From Duganella sp. Root1480D1 (GTDB lineage Bacteria > Pseudomonadota > Gammaproteobacteria > Burkholderiales > Burkholderiaceae_D): a stretch of 64,000 nt of DNA. Under the pieces are notes generated by a model. That model ran no database searches. It had not been told where the DNA came from and saw only the letters and a list, made by a program, of their open reading frames with translations. Of this stretch, positions 42,652 to 51,564 are shown piece by piece (the first letter of the stretch is position 1; each line of letters opens with the position of its first letter). Position numbers and translations under genes: made by a program. The stretch is taken from assembly GCF_001427305.1 (NCBI RefSeq), contig NZ_LMFZ01000034.1:354085-418084 (forward strand), written 5' to 3'.

Positions 42652-42718
42652 TTATAGCGTCCTAAGGTGCAATCCCCCATTATAATCGGCGCACTAACAA
42701 TATTAATAGCAAGCAAAA

Positions 42719-43753
42719 ATGAAGCATTTCAGGATTTCTTTTATTGTCACCATCGTTCTGATGGGGCTGGCCGGCTGGTGGGGCTATAACCATGGCGGCA
42801 TGTCCGCCGCAATTACCGCGCTGTGGATTACCGGTGTCCTGGGGGTGATGGAAGTCTCCCTCTCGTTTGACAATGCCGTGGTCAACGCCTCGGTGCTCAA
42901 GAACTGGAATGCATTCTGGCAGAAGCTGTTCCTGACGGTCGGTATCCTGGTGGCCGTGTTCGGCATGCGTCTGATCTTCCCGCTGGCGATTGTGGCGGCA
43001 GCGACCGGGCTGGACATGCTGTCGGTGTGGGATATGGCGCTCAAGACGCCGGAAGAGTATTCGCGCCACCTGCTGGGCGTGCATGAGGAAGTGGCAGCCT
43101 TCGGCGGCGCCTTCCTGCTGCTGGTTTTCCTGAATTTCCTGTTCGACGAAGAAAAGGACGTGCACTGGATTCACTGGTTTGAGGAAAAAGTAGGCAAGTA
43201 CGGCACCGAGAGCCTGGCCGTGCTGCTGACCCTGGTGGCTGTGGTGCTGTGCGTGCAGATGGTGCCGGAGACCAAGCGCTATACCGTGCTCTATTCCGGC
43301 GTGATCGGCACCGCGATTTACGTGGGCGTGGGCTGGATCAGCAGCCTGCTGGAAGAAGAAGGCCACGGCGAAGTCGGCAAGGCGGTAGCCGGCGGCTCGA
43401 TCGGCGGCTTCCTCTACCTGGAAGTGCTGGATGCTTCCTTCTCCTTCGACGGCGTGATCGGCGCCTTTGCCATCACCAGCGACGTGGTGATCATCATGCT
43501 GGGCCTGGCGATTGGCGCCATGTACGTGCGTTCGCTGACGGTCTACCTGGTGCACAAGGGCACCCTGGACGAGTTCATTTACCTCGAACACGGCGCGCAC
43601 TATGCGATCGGCATCCTGGCCCTGATCATGTTCGCCAGCGTGAAGTATCACATTCCGGAGTGGTTCACCGGCCTGTCCGGGGTGGCGTTCATCGGTGTTT
43701 CGCTGTGGTCTTCCCTCAAATATAAGAAATCAAATCCCGTGGAGTCTGAATGA
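42719..43753 (+). CDS. DUF475 membrane protein (TerC-like superfamily)
   Basis: A 344-aa protein with about eight spans. The conserved acidic motifs LGVMEVSLSFDNAVVNASVL (first repeat) and LDASFSFDGVIGAFAITSDV (second repeat) are typical of DUF475/TerC-type proteins, where the membrane-buried D-N and D-G pairs are thought to handle metal ions. Family members are linked with tellurite resistance operons or metal-loading of exported enzymes. Here it is alone, coupled by a four-base overlap to a small gene of unknown function. Confidence 0.85.
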   Translation: MKHFRISFIVTIVLMGLAGWWGYNHGGMSAAITALWITGVLGVMEVSLSFDNAVVNASVLKNWNAFWQKLFLTVGILVAVFGMRLIFPLAIVAAATGLDMLSVWDMALKTPEEYSRHLLGVHEEVAAFGGAFLLLVFLNFLFDEEKDVHWIHWFEEKVGKYGTESLAVLLTLVAVVLCVQMVPETKRYTVLYSGVIGTAIYVGVGWISSLLEEEGHGEVGKAVAGGSIGGFLYLEVLDASFSFDGVIGAFAITSDVVIIMLGLAIGAMYVRSLTVYLVHKGTLDEFIYLEHGAHYAIGILALIMFASVKYHIPEWFTGLSGVAFIGVSLWSSLKYKKSNPVESE

Positions 43754-44112
43754 GCCGTGTGTTGGTGATTGTTGGCGGCCTGCTGGCCGCCGTGGCGCTG
43801 CTGTTTGCAGCGTATGTGTGGATGGCGTTGAGCTATTCGTATTCGGAAGGTGAACGCGCCGGCTACCTGCAGAAGTTTTCCAAGCGCGGGTGGATTTGCA
43901 AGACCTGGGAGGGAGAGATCCTGCTGACTTCCATGCCGGGCGCGATTCCGGAAAAGTTTGAATTTACCGTGCGGGACGATGCGGTGGCGGCACAGATCGG
44001 CGCGGCGGCGGGCAAGCGGGTGGTGCTGCATTATGCGCAGCATAAGGGGGTGCCGACTTCGTGCTTTGGCGATACCCAGTACTTTGTTGAGTCGGTGAGC
44101 GTTCAGCCGTAA
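43750..44112 (+). CDS. Small membrane-anchored hypothetical protein
   Basis: A 120-aa protein with an N-terminal span (about residues 4-27, VLVIVGGLLAAVALLFAAYV) and a periplasmic domain of about 90 residues. That domain reads YLQKFSKRGWICKTWEGEIL, then KFEFTVRDDAVAAQIGAAAG and HYAQHKGVPTSCFGDTQYFV, and has two cysteines that could pair. It overlaps the DUF475 gene (ATGA). The pattern recurs in betaproteobacterial '6-phosphogluconate dehydrogenase-like' mis-annotated small proteins, but no function is known. Confidence 0.65.
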   Translation: MSRVLVIVGGLLAAVALLFAAYVWMALSYSYSEGERAGYLQKFSKRGWICKTWEGEILLTSMPGAIPEKFEFTVRDDAVAAQIGAAAGKRVVLHYAQHKGVPTSCFGDTQYFVESVSVQP

Positions 44113-44117
44113 CCACC

Positions 44118-44219
44118 AAACCGGTAAACCAGTGTCAGACCCGCAGGGTCTGACACTATCTCGCGGCGGCCGCGGGCCGGGTGTCTGACCCTGCGGGTCA
44201 GACACCGGTTTACCGGTTT
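44118..44219. repeat. Nested three-level palindrome between convergent genes
   Basis: Outer arms AAACCGGTAAACC (44118-44130) and GGTTTACCGGTTT (44207-44219) are perfect 13-bp complements. Inside are two palindromes: AGTGTCAGACCC-GCA-GGGTCTGACACT (44131-44157, 12-bp arms) and GTGTCTGACCC-TGC-GGGTCAGACAC (44181-44205, 11-bp arms), separated by a GC-rich 23-bp spacer. The element fills the gap between two convergent genes and touches the stop codon of the second. It resembles a REP/BIME-type repeat and may act as a bidirectional terminator. Confidence 0.85.
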
Positions 44220-46507
44220 TAGCGGCCGCGCCACACGGCGCCGGCAGTATCCTTCAGGCGCCCAATCACATCGCGCGCCATGGTTTCAGAATGCTCATCG
44301 GCCGGATGCGCCGCCTTATCCTCCATCGCGGTCAGCATATTCTGCGCCGCATGCTGGCGGCGCGACTCCTGCTCCAGCAGCTTCTTCTTCGACTCCACCA
44401 TCGCCGCAGTCGTCGCGGTCACACGGCGCTGCAGCTCGGCATGGGCATGAACGGTATCGACCAGGGTCTTCTGCTCCGCCAGCTTGGCCCACTCCGCCTC
44501 ATTTGCAGCCACCTCGGCCGCCTCACGCTGGCGCGCTACTTCAACCAACTGTTCCTCGGCATCCGCGCGCGCCTTGGCCGCAGCGGCCGCCTTCTTCTCC
44601 AGCTCCACGCGCACCTCGATCGCCTTCGCCGCGCGCACCTCGGCTGCATTGGCCGCGCGCTGCTGCACCAGTTTCTGGTCGATCAGCGCCAGGGTATCGC
44701 GCTCCTTGGCCACGAATTCCAGTTCGGACTTGAGCAGCGACTCCTCCGCCGCAACGCGGGCCTGCTCGGCCTTGGTACGCTCAGCCTGCGCCTTGACCAG
44801 CTCACCGGCCAGGCGTGCCTGGGCGGCAGCGGCTTCGGCAGCGGCGGCCTTGTTCGCCGCGTCGTACTCAACCTGCTCGGCCATTGCGCGCACGGCGGCG
44901 GCTTCCTGTTCGGCTGCCACCTGCAGGCGGGCATCGGCAGCGGCCTTGCGACGCGCTTCGGCCGCACCGGCGCGTTCGGCATCGACCCGCGCCTTGGCCG
45001 CCGCAGTCGCCACTTCTTCAGCGGCGATGCGCTCGCTCATGGCAGCCATTGCCGCCTGTTCGGCTTCAGCACGGCCACGTTCGGCTTCCGCCAGGCGGGC
45101 ATTGATGGCATCCAGGGCCGCCTGCTCCGCCTCGGCGCGGGCACGCTCGGCATCGGCCAGGCGCACGGCGGCGGCGGCTTTTTCCTGGGCCAGGGCATTG
45201 GCATGTTCGGCCGCGGCCATTTGGACAGCCACGGCATCGCGTTCGATCTTTTCGGCGGATGCCTGTTCGGCCGCCACGGTGATGGAGCGCGCTGACAGTT
45301 CCTTGCGCTCGGCGGCGATGGCGGCTGCGCGCTGGTGTTCTTCGGCTTCGATGCGGGCCTGCTCGGCGGCAGCCTGCTCGGCCTGTTCGCGCAGCTTGGC
45401 CTGCTCCAGCGCCACCGCTTCCGCTTCCAGGCGGGCACGGGTTTCGAAATCGGCTTGCTGCTCGGCTTCCACGCGCGCCATGGCGATGGCGTGCAGTTGG
45501 CGGTCGGAGTCGACGCGGCGCTCGGTGGCGGCAATGATCTGTAAGTCGGCATCGCGGCGCGCCTGGGCGGCGCCGGCAGCCATGGCTTCGACCCGTTCGC
45601 GATGCAGGGCGGCGTCGCGGATTTCTTTTTCAGTCTGCAGGCGCAGGTGCAGCGACTGGGCGGCGCTGCGGTCGGATTCCGCCTTGGCCAGGGCGATCTG
45701 TTCGCGCTCCTGCTCCAGGTGGGCCAGGGCGCGGGCTTCTTCCAGCGCGCGCACTTCGGCGGCGGCGCGCTTGAAGGCCGCTTCCAGCGCTACCTGGTCG
45801 GCACGCTCGCGCTGGCGGGTCGCTTCCAGCGCTTCGGCTTCGGTGTTGGCCAGTTGTTCGGCGGTCATGCGGGCAGCGTGGGCCTGGCGCTCGCGCTCAC
45901 GGGCGATGGCGGCCATGCGGGCGTCGGCGGATGCCACGCCCACCACTTCGTCGCGGGCGGCCTGCACGGCGGCGGCACGCTCGACGGCTTGCATACGGGC
46001 TTGTTCGGCCTGGACGGCCAGATCTTCGGCGGCCTTGCTGGCCATCTCGGTCAGCTTGGCTTCTTCGGCGACCTGTTCGGCGGCGCGGCGGCGGCCTTCT
46101 TCTTCCGCCTTGGCGCGCTGTTCGGCGGCCAGGCGCACCTGGATGTCGGCATCGACGCGGGCGCGCAGTTCGGCGGTCTCCTGCTTGACGGCTTCCAGGC
46201 GGGCCACACTGGCGGAGGCGGCGGCGCGCAGGGTTTCCAGGCGCTCCTTGTTGACTTTGATGGCTTCTTCGGCAGCTTCGGCGTTCTGGACTGCCGCTGC
46301 AGCGGCTGCCGATTCGAGTGCGGCGCGGTCTTCAGCCAAGGCGCGGGCGCGGGCTTCGGCCACGGCGCGCGATTCGGCGGCGCACTGGGCTTTTGCTTCG
46401 GCTTCGACGCGGGCGATCGCTTCGGTGATCGCCTTCAGCTCGGCTTTCTCATGCTCAGCACGGTCGCTGGCGACGGTGTCGGTGTTTGGCGGCAGTTGTG
46501 CTTGCAT
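44219..46507 (-). CDS. Large Ala/Glu-rich coiled-coil protein
   Basis: A 762-aa protein made almost entirely of Ala, Glu, Arg, Gln and Lys in heptad-like order, for example AEQRAKAEEEGRRRAAEQVA and ALEATRQRERADQVALEAAF. No Pro or Gly breaks the pattern for hundreds of residues, so a single very long alpha-helical rod or TolA-like coiled coil (on the order of 100 nm if fully extended) is expected. There is no signal peptide or membrane span. Short non-repetitive ends (MQAQLPPNTDTVAS; MARDVIGRLKDTAGAVWRG) may bind partners. I do not recognise it. The frame is a real gene: the antisense frame on the plus strand is its mirror. Confidence 0.7.
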   Translation of the reverse strand: MQAQLPPNTDTVASDRAEHEKAELKAITEAIARVEAEAKAQCAAESRAVAEARARALAEDRAALESAAAAAAVQNAEAAEEAIKVNKERLETLRAAASASVARLEAVKQETAELRARVDADIQVRLAAEQRAKAEEEGRRRAAEQVAEEAKLTEMASKAAEDLAVQAEQARMQAVERAAAVQAARDEVVGVASADARMAAIARERERQAHAARMTAEQLANTEAEALEATRQRERADQVALEAAFKRAAAEVRALEEARALAHLEQEREQIALAKAESDRSAAQSLHLRLQTEKEIRDAALHRERVEAMAAGAAQARRDADLQIIAATERRVDSDRQLHAIAMARVEAEQQADFETRARLEAEAVALEQAKLREQAEQAAAEQARIEAEEHQRAAAIAAERKELSARSITVAAEQASAEKIERDAVAVQMAAAEHANALAQEKAAAAVRLADAERARAEAEQAALDAINARLAEAERGRAEAEQAAMAAMSERIAAEEVATAAAKARVDAERAGAAEARRKAAADARLQVAAEQEAAAVRAMAEQVEYDAANKAAAAEAAAAQARLAGELVKAQAERTKAEQARVAAEESLLKSELEFVAKERDTLALIDQKLVQQRAANAAEVRAAKAIEVRVELEKKAAAAAKARADAEEQLVEVARQREAAEVAANEAEWAKLAEQKTLVDTVHAHAELQRRVTATTAAMVESKKKLLEQESRRQHAAQNMLTAMEDKAAHPADEHSETMARDVIGRLKDTAGAVWRGR

Positions 46508-46616
46508 GAGGATCTCGCTTGGCTTTTAGGGTGATGTTGCCATTATCGATGAGTCCAGCAGGGGCGAAGCTCGCGAGCAAGGCGGGAAAATCCCGCCAAT
46601 TCTCGCGTTTTACCAG

Positions 46617-47594
46617 TTAAACCGGCCAGAGGGGAGGCTCGTCCATCAGCGCGATCTGTTCGCGCAATTCGAGGATACGATCTTGCCAGTATCGTTGTGT
46701 ATTAAACCACGGAAAAGCCACCGGGAACGCCGGATCGTCCCAACGCCGCGCCAGCCAGGCCGAGTAGTGGATAAGGCGCAACGTGCGCAGGGCTTCCACC
46801 AGGTAGAGCTCGCGCGGGTCGAATTCGCGCATGTCCTCGTACCCGGCCAGGATATCGCCCATCTGGCGCACCATGTCGCTGCGCTCGCCGGACAGCATCA
46901 TCCATAAGTCCTGCACGGCCGGGCCCATGCGGGCATCGTCGAAGTCGACGAAATGCGGGCCGGCATCGGTCCACAAAACATTGCCGCCATGACAATCCCC
47001 ATGCAGGCGGATCAACTCCACCTGCCCTGCCCGCTCATAGCAGCGCCGCACGCCGTCCAGGGCCTGGTCGACCACCGAACGCCAGGGCGTGACCAGTTCC
47101 GGCGGCAGGAAGTCGTTGGCCAGCAGCCAGTCGCGCGGCTCTGCGCCGAAGGAAGCTGCATCCAGCGTGGGGCGCGTGGCAAACGGACGCGCCGCGCCGG
47201 CCGCGTGAATACGGCCGATAAAGCGGCCGGTCCATTCCAGCACCTTGGGGTCGTCCATTTCCGGTGCCCGCCCGCCATGGCGCGGGAAGACTGCGAAGCG
47301 GAAGCCCTCGAATGCATGCAGGGTACGGCCGTCGCGCTCCAGCGCAGGCACGGCAGGAACCTCGCGTTCCTGAAGCTCCTGCACGAAGGCATGCTCCTCC
47401 AGGATCTGCTCGTCGCTCCAGCGTCCGGGGCGGTAAAACTTGGCCACCAGCGGCGGCCCCTCCTCCATGCCCACCTGGTAGACACGGTTTTCATAGGAAT
47501 TCAGCGCCAGCAGGCGGCCATCGCCATACAGGCCGATGCTGGCCAGGGCGTCGAGTACCCGGTCCGGGCTCAAATCGAAGAATGGGTGCGTCAT
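46617..47594 (-). CDS. srkA: Stress-response Ser/Thr protein kinase SrkA (YihE/RdoA)
   Basis: A 325-aa kinase with the aminoglycoside-phosphotransferase-like fold; E. coli YihE is 328 aa. The start at 47594 (MTHPFFDLSPDRV) is the conserved N-terminus; the frame runs open far upstream, but that part is antisense to the next gene. Visible motifs are NSYENRVYQV, LVAKFYRPGRW (Lys of the N-lobe), the catalytic loop LHGDCHGGNVLW and the metal-binding VDFDDARMGP. YihE protects against programmed death under stress and acts in the Cpx response in enterics. Divergent from the YecA-like gene. Confidence 0.9.
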   Translation of the reverse strand: MTHPFFDLSPDRVLDALASIGLYGDGRLLALNSYENRVYQVGMEEGPPLVAKFYRPGRWSDEQILEEHAFVQELQEREVPAVPALERDGRTLHAFEGFRFAVFPRHGGRAPEMDDPKVLEWTGRFIGRIHAAGAARPFATRPTLDAASFGAEPRDWLLANDFLPPELVTPWRSVVDQALDGVRRCYERAGQVELIRLHGDCHGGNVLWTDAGPHFVDFDDARMGPAVQDLWMMLSGERSDMVRQMGDILAGYEDMREFDPRELYLVEALRTLRLIHYSAWLARRWDDPAFPVAFPWFNTQRYWQDRILELREQIALMDEPPLWPV

Positions 47595-47660
47595 TCTCGC
47601 TATTGTAAGGGCCAGGGCGTATACTGTCGCCCTTCGACCCAATATATTGAGCACCAAGCC

Positions 47661-48350
<690 letters not shown>

Positions 48351-48365
48351 GCGCCAAGCTTCCTG

Positions 48366-48390
48366 AAAGCCCGCCAAGCGCGGGCTTTTT
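48366..48390 (+). terminator. Rho-independent terminator
   Basis: AAAGCCCGC-CAAGC-GCGGGCTTTTT: an eight-to-nine-bp stem with a T tail, 16 bp after the YecA-like stop codon. Confidence 0.88.
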
Positions 48391-48460
48391 AAGGTCTTTA
48401 CTCTAAACCTGGCGCAAGGCCGCTGCCATAATTGCGAGCCTGACCATAGAGGAGAGACCC

Positions 48461-49282
48461 ATGAGCATTCCCGATCTGGAAACAGTCACCATCAGCGTCG
48501 ACGCCCACATCGCCACCGTGCGGCTGAACCGGCCGGAAAAAATGAACGCCATGAACCTGGCCATGTGGCACGACATCCGCAGCGCATTCCGCTACGTGGA
48601 CGATACGCCCGAGATCCGCGTAGCGGTGCTGGAAGGCGAAGGCAAGGCCTTCACGGCGGGGATCGACCTGCAGATGATGATGGGCCTGGGCCAGCAGATC
48701 CGGAACGACTGCGATGGCCGCATGCGAGAATCCCTGCGCCGCATCATCCTCGACCTGCAGGACACCCTGACCAGCCTGGAACGCTGCCGCAAGCCGGTCC
48801 TGGCATCGGTGCACGGCGCCTGCGTCGGCGGCGGCATCGACCTGGTCACCTGTGCCGACATGCGCTATTGCTCGGCAGATGCCTGGTTCTCGATCAAGGA
48901 AATCGATATCGGCATGACGGCCGACGTGGGCACCTTGCAGCGCCTGCCGCGCCTGATCGGCGAAGGCATGGCGCGCGAACTGGCCTACACCGCACGCAAG
49001 GTTGACGCCGCCGAAGCCAAAGAAATCCGCCTGGTGAACCGCGTGTTCGAATCGCCGGAAGCGCTACGCGAAGGCGTCCGCGCGATTGCCGCCGACATCG
49101 CATCCAAGGCCCCGCTGGCCGTGCGCGGCGTGAAAGAGATGATCACCTACGCCCGCGACCACTCGATCGCCGACGGCCTCACTTACAACGCCACCTGGAA
49201 CGCCGCCATGCTGATGTCGGCCGACCTGCAGGAAGCCATGATGTCCAGCATGGCCAAACGCGCCCCGGCCTTCAAGGACTAG
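48461..49282 (+). CDS. Crotonase family; probable delta(3,5)-delta(2,4)-dienoyl-CoA isomerase
   Basis: A 273-aa enzyme of fatty-acid beta-oxidation. The crotonase oxyanion-hole motifs are FTAGIDLQMM and VHGACVGGGIDLVTCADMRY. The segment WFSIKEIDIGMTADVGTLQR and LPRLIGEGMARELAYTARK matches the ECH1 dienoyl-CoA isomerase subgroup, which uses two acidic residues (here Asp/Glu in GIDLVTCAD and IDIGMTADVG) to move double bonds of odd-position unsaturated acyl-CoA. A simple enoyl-CoA hydratase is less likely because of this pattern. Preceded by GGAGAG. Monocistronic. Confidence 0.85.
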   Translation: MSIPDLETVTISVDAHIATVRLNRPEKMNAMNLAMWHDIRSAFRYVDDTPEIRVAVLEGEGKAFTAGIDLQMMMGLGQQIRNDCDGRMRESLRRIILDLQDTLTSLERCRKPVLASVHGACVGGGIDLVTCADMRYCSADAWFSIKEIDIGMTADVGTLQRLPRLIGEGMARELAYTARKVDAAEAKEIRLVNRVFESPEALREGVRAIAADIASKAPLAVRGVKEMITYARDHSIADGLTYNATWNAAMLMSADLQEAMMSSMAKRAPAFKD

Positions 49283-49300
49283 ACACGGGCTCTGCTGTAT

Positions 49301-49897
49301 TTACAGCTTGATGAAGTTTTCGCGGTAGTACTTCAGTTCTTCGATCGATTCGACGATGTCGGCCAGCGCGGTGTGCTTTTGTGCTTTCTTGAAGCCGGCG
49401 ACCATTTCCGGCTTCCAGCGGCGGCCCAGTTCTTTCAGGGTCGAGACGTCGATATTGCGATAGTGGAAGAAGGCCTCCAGCTTCGGCATGTACTTGACCA
49501 TGAAGCGGCGGTCCTGACCGATGGTATTGCCGCACATTGGCGATTTGCCGTTCGGGACCCATTGGCGCATGAAGGCAATCAGTTCGGCTTCAGCCTGGGC
49601 TTCGCTCACGGTCGACGCTTTCACGCGGTCGATCAGGCCGGAACGGCCGTGGGTGCCTTTGTTCCAGGCGTCCATCTTGTCCAGCGTTTCGTCCGACTGG
49701 TGGATCGCCAGCACCGGGCCTTCGGCCAGCACGTTCAGGTGCATGTCGGTGACCACCATTGCCACTTCGATAATGCGGTCGGTCTCAGGCTCCAGGCCGG
49801 TCATCTCCATATCGACCCAAACCAGGTTCATCTCATTCGGGCGTTGTGGGGTGGCTGGGGTTGCTGGGGTTGCTGGGGTGTCGTTCGCTTGTGACAT
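49301..49897 (-). CDS. orn: Oligoribonuclease
   Basis: A 198-aa 3'-5' exoribonuclease that degrades two- to five-nt RNA, including pGpG from c-di-GMP turnover, which is relevant given the many GGDEF/EAL proteins nearby. The start at 49897 (MSQAND) has AGAGAGA upstream. DEDDh motifs are visible: WVDMEMTGLEPETDRIIEVA (Exo I), MCGNTIGQDRRFM (Exo II) and HTALADIVESIEEL (Exo III). A Thr-Pro-Ala repeat (TPATPATPATPQRP) extends the N-terminus and arises from a 9-bp tandem repeat at 49850-49879. Confidence 0.95.
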   Translation of the reverse strand: MSQANDTPATPATPATPQRPNEMNLVWVDMEMTGLEPETDRIIEVAMVVTDMHLNVLAEGPVLAIHQSDETLDKMDAWNKGTHGRSGLIDRVKASTVSEAQAEAELIAFMRQWVPNGKSPMCGNTIGQDRRFMVKYMPKLEAFFHYRNIDVSTLKELGRRWKPEMVAGFKKAQKHTALADIVESIEELKYYRENFIKL

Positions 49898-49954
49898 AAT
49901 TCTCTCTAAGACAATATAAGGCAGGTTAATCCGCCATTTTCTCACAGGCACAGA

Positions 49955-51226
49955 ATGTATTCACACGCGTTTTCGTTTTTGTTCATTGCATTTTTAACAT
50001 CATCCCTGCTGGTGCGCTTCTGGCTGGCCTCGCGCCAAATTCGCCACGTGCTGCAGCACCGCCACGCGGTTCCCGCTGATTTCGCGGAAAAAATCTCGCT
50101 GATGGCACACCAGAAGGCTGCGGCATACACGGTGGCACGCACCAAGCTTGGCCTGGTTGACCTCATGTTCAGCGCGATCATGCTGGTCTGCTTTACCTTG
50201 CTGGGCGGCCTGCAATGGCTGTCCGTCACCATTTTCAAGCTGACCGATGGCGGCATGGTCTACCAGCTTGGCCTGCTGGCCTCCTTCGCGCTGATCACCA
50301 GCATTCTGGACCTGCCCCTCAGTTACTACCGCCAGTTTGTACTGGAGCAGCGCTTTGGCTTCAACCGCATGGGCAAGGGCTTGTTCTTCCAGGACTTCGC
50401 CAAGGAGTTGGGCTTGTCCCTGGCGCTGATGCTGCCGCTGGCCTGGATTGTGCTGGAACTGATGGCCAAGGCCGGCACCCTGTGGTGGCTGTATGCGTGG
50501 GGCGCCATCGCCGCCTACAACCTGCTGATCCAGGCAATTGCGCCCACAGTCATCATGCCCCTGTTTAACAAGTTCACGCCACTGGCCGACGAGGCGCTGA
50601 CTGCGCGCATCAATGGCCTGGCCCAGCGCGTGTCGTTTGCATCGCGCGGCCTGTTCGTGATGGATGGCTCCAAGCGCAGCACCAAGTCGAATGCCTACTT
50701 CTCCGGCTTTGGCCGCACCAAGCGCATCGTGTTCTACGACACCCTGATCGAGCGCCTGGCGCCGCAGGAAATCGAGGCCGTGCTGGCGCATGAATTGGGT
50801 CACTTCAAGCTGAAGCACGTGGCCAAGGGTCTCGCCATCATGCTGGCGCTGCTGCTGCCGATGCTGGCCTTGCTGGGCTACCTGAAAACCCAGCTCTGGT
50901 TCTACACCGGCCTGGGCGTCAACCCCATCATCGTGCCGGGCCAAAGCAACGACGCGCTGGCGCTGCTGCTGTTCTTGCTGACCTTGCCAATATTCACCTT
51001 CCTGTTTGCGCCGCTGTTCTCGATCGGCTCGCGCAAGCATGAATTCGAAGCCGATGCATTCGCCGTCAAGCACACCAATTCGCGCGACCTGGTTTCGGCA
51101 CTGGTCAAGATGTTCGACGACAATGCATCAACCCTGACGCCCGACCCGCTGCATTCGGCCTTCTACGATTCGCATCCACCCGCCAGCGTGCGGATCCGTC
51201 AACTCAACCTGGCGGCATCTCAATGA
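49955..51226 (+). CDS. M48 family metalloprotease, Ste24/CAAX protease-like
   Basis: A 423-aa integral-membrane zinc protease. The zinc site AVLAHELGHFKLKH (HExxH) and the downstream EFEADAFAVKH (Glu ligand) are intact. About seven spans and the motif RFGFNRMGKGLFFQDFAKE follow the Ste24 plan. In bacteria the role is probably membrane-protein quality control, since prenylation is absent. It is first in a tightly coupled operon with PCD and rsgA (four-base overlaps), diverging from orn. Confidence 0.92.
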   Translation: MYSHAFSFLFIAFLTSSLLVRFWLASRQIRHVLQHRHAVPADFAEKISLMAHQKAAAYTVARTKLGLVDLMFSAIMLVCFTLLGGLQWLSVTIFKLTDGGMVYQLGLLASFALITSILDLPLSYYRQFVLEQRFGFNRMGKGLFFQDFAKELGLSLALMLPLAWIVLELMAKAGTLWWLYAWGAIAAYNLLIQAIAPTVIMPLFNKFTPLADEALTARINGLAQRVSFASRGLFVMDGSKRSTKSNAYFSGFGRTKRIVFYDTLIERLAPQEIEAVLAHELGHFKLKHVAKGLAIMLALLLPMLALLGYLKTQLWFYTGLGVNPIIVPGQSNDALALLLFLLTLPIFTFLFAPLFSIGSRKHEFEADAFAVKHTNSRDLVSALVKMFDDNASTLTPDPLHSAFYDSHPPASVRIRQLNLAASQ

Positions 51227-51564
51227 CTGCAAATATCCACACCGCGGCCGACCTGCGTGCCCTGCGCTGCGGCCACCAGACGCAAGCCCTGGATGCAGCC
51301 GAAGCGCTGCGCCTGTGCCAATTGCTGGATGGCTGGAGCATGGCCAGCGGCAAACTGGTGAACACCTTCGGCTTCAACAACTACTACGAGACCATGGCCT
51401 TCGTGAATGCGCTGGCCTACATCTCCCACCGCGAAGACCATCATCCCGAGCTGGTGGTGGGCTACAAGACTTGCCAGGTGCGCTATGACACGCACTCGGT
51501 CAACGGCTTGTCGATCAACGATTTCATTTGCGCCGCCAAGGCCGATGCACTGGGCCAGGCATGA
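51223..51564 (+). CDS. phhB: 4a-hydroxytetrahydrobiopterin dehydratase (PCD/DCoH)
   Basis: A 113-aa pterin recycling enzyme. The core motif EDHHPELVVGYKTCQVRYDT and HSVNGLSINDFICAAKAD hold the catalytic histidines of the family. It regenerates dihydropterin after aromatic-amino-acid hydroxylation. No phenylalanine hydroxylase gene is adjacent. ATGA overlaps on both sides tie it to Ste24-like and rsgA genes. Confidence 0.92.
   Translation: MTANIHTAADLRALRCGHQTQALDAAEALRLCQLLDGWSMASGKLVNTFGFNNYYETMAFVNALAYISHREDHHPELVVGYKTCQVRYDTHSVNGLSINDFICAAKADALGQA

Noticed and set aside
44484..46529. Open frame of 681 codons on the plus strand opposite the coiled-coil gene
   Set aside because: Ser/Ala/Arg-rich antisense shadow of a low-complexity, high-GC gene; no start signal or recognisable domain.
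49850..49879. Short tandem GGGGTTGCT repeat, considered as a phase-variable microsatellite
   Set aside because: The 9-bp unit changes length only by whole codons of a Thr-Pro-Ala linker in Orn, so it would not switch the gene off.
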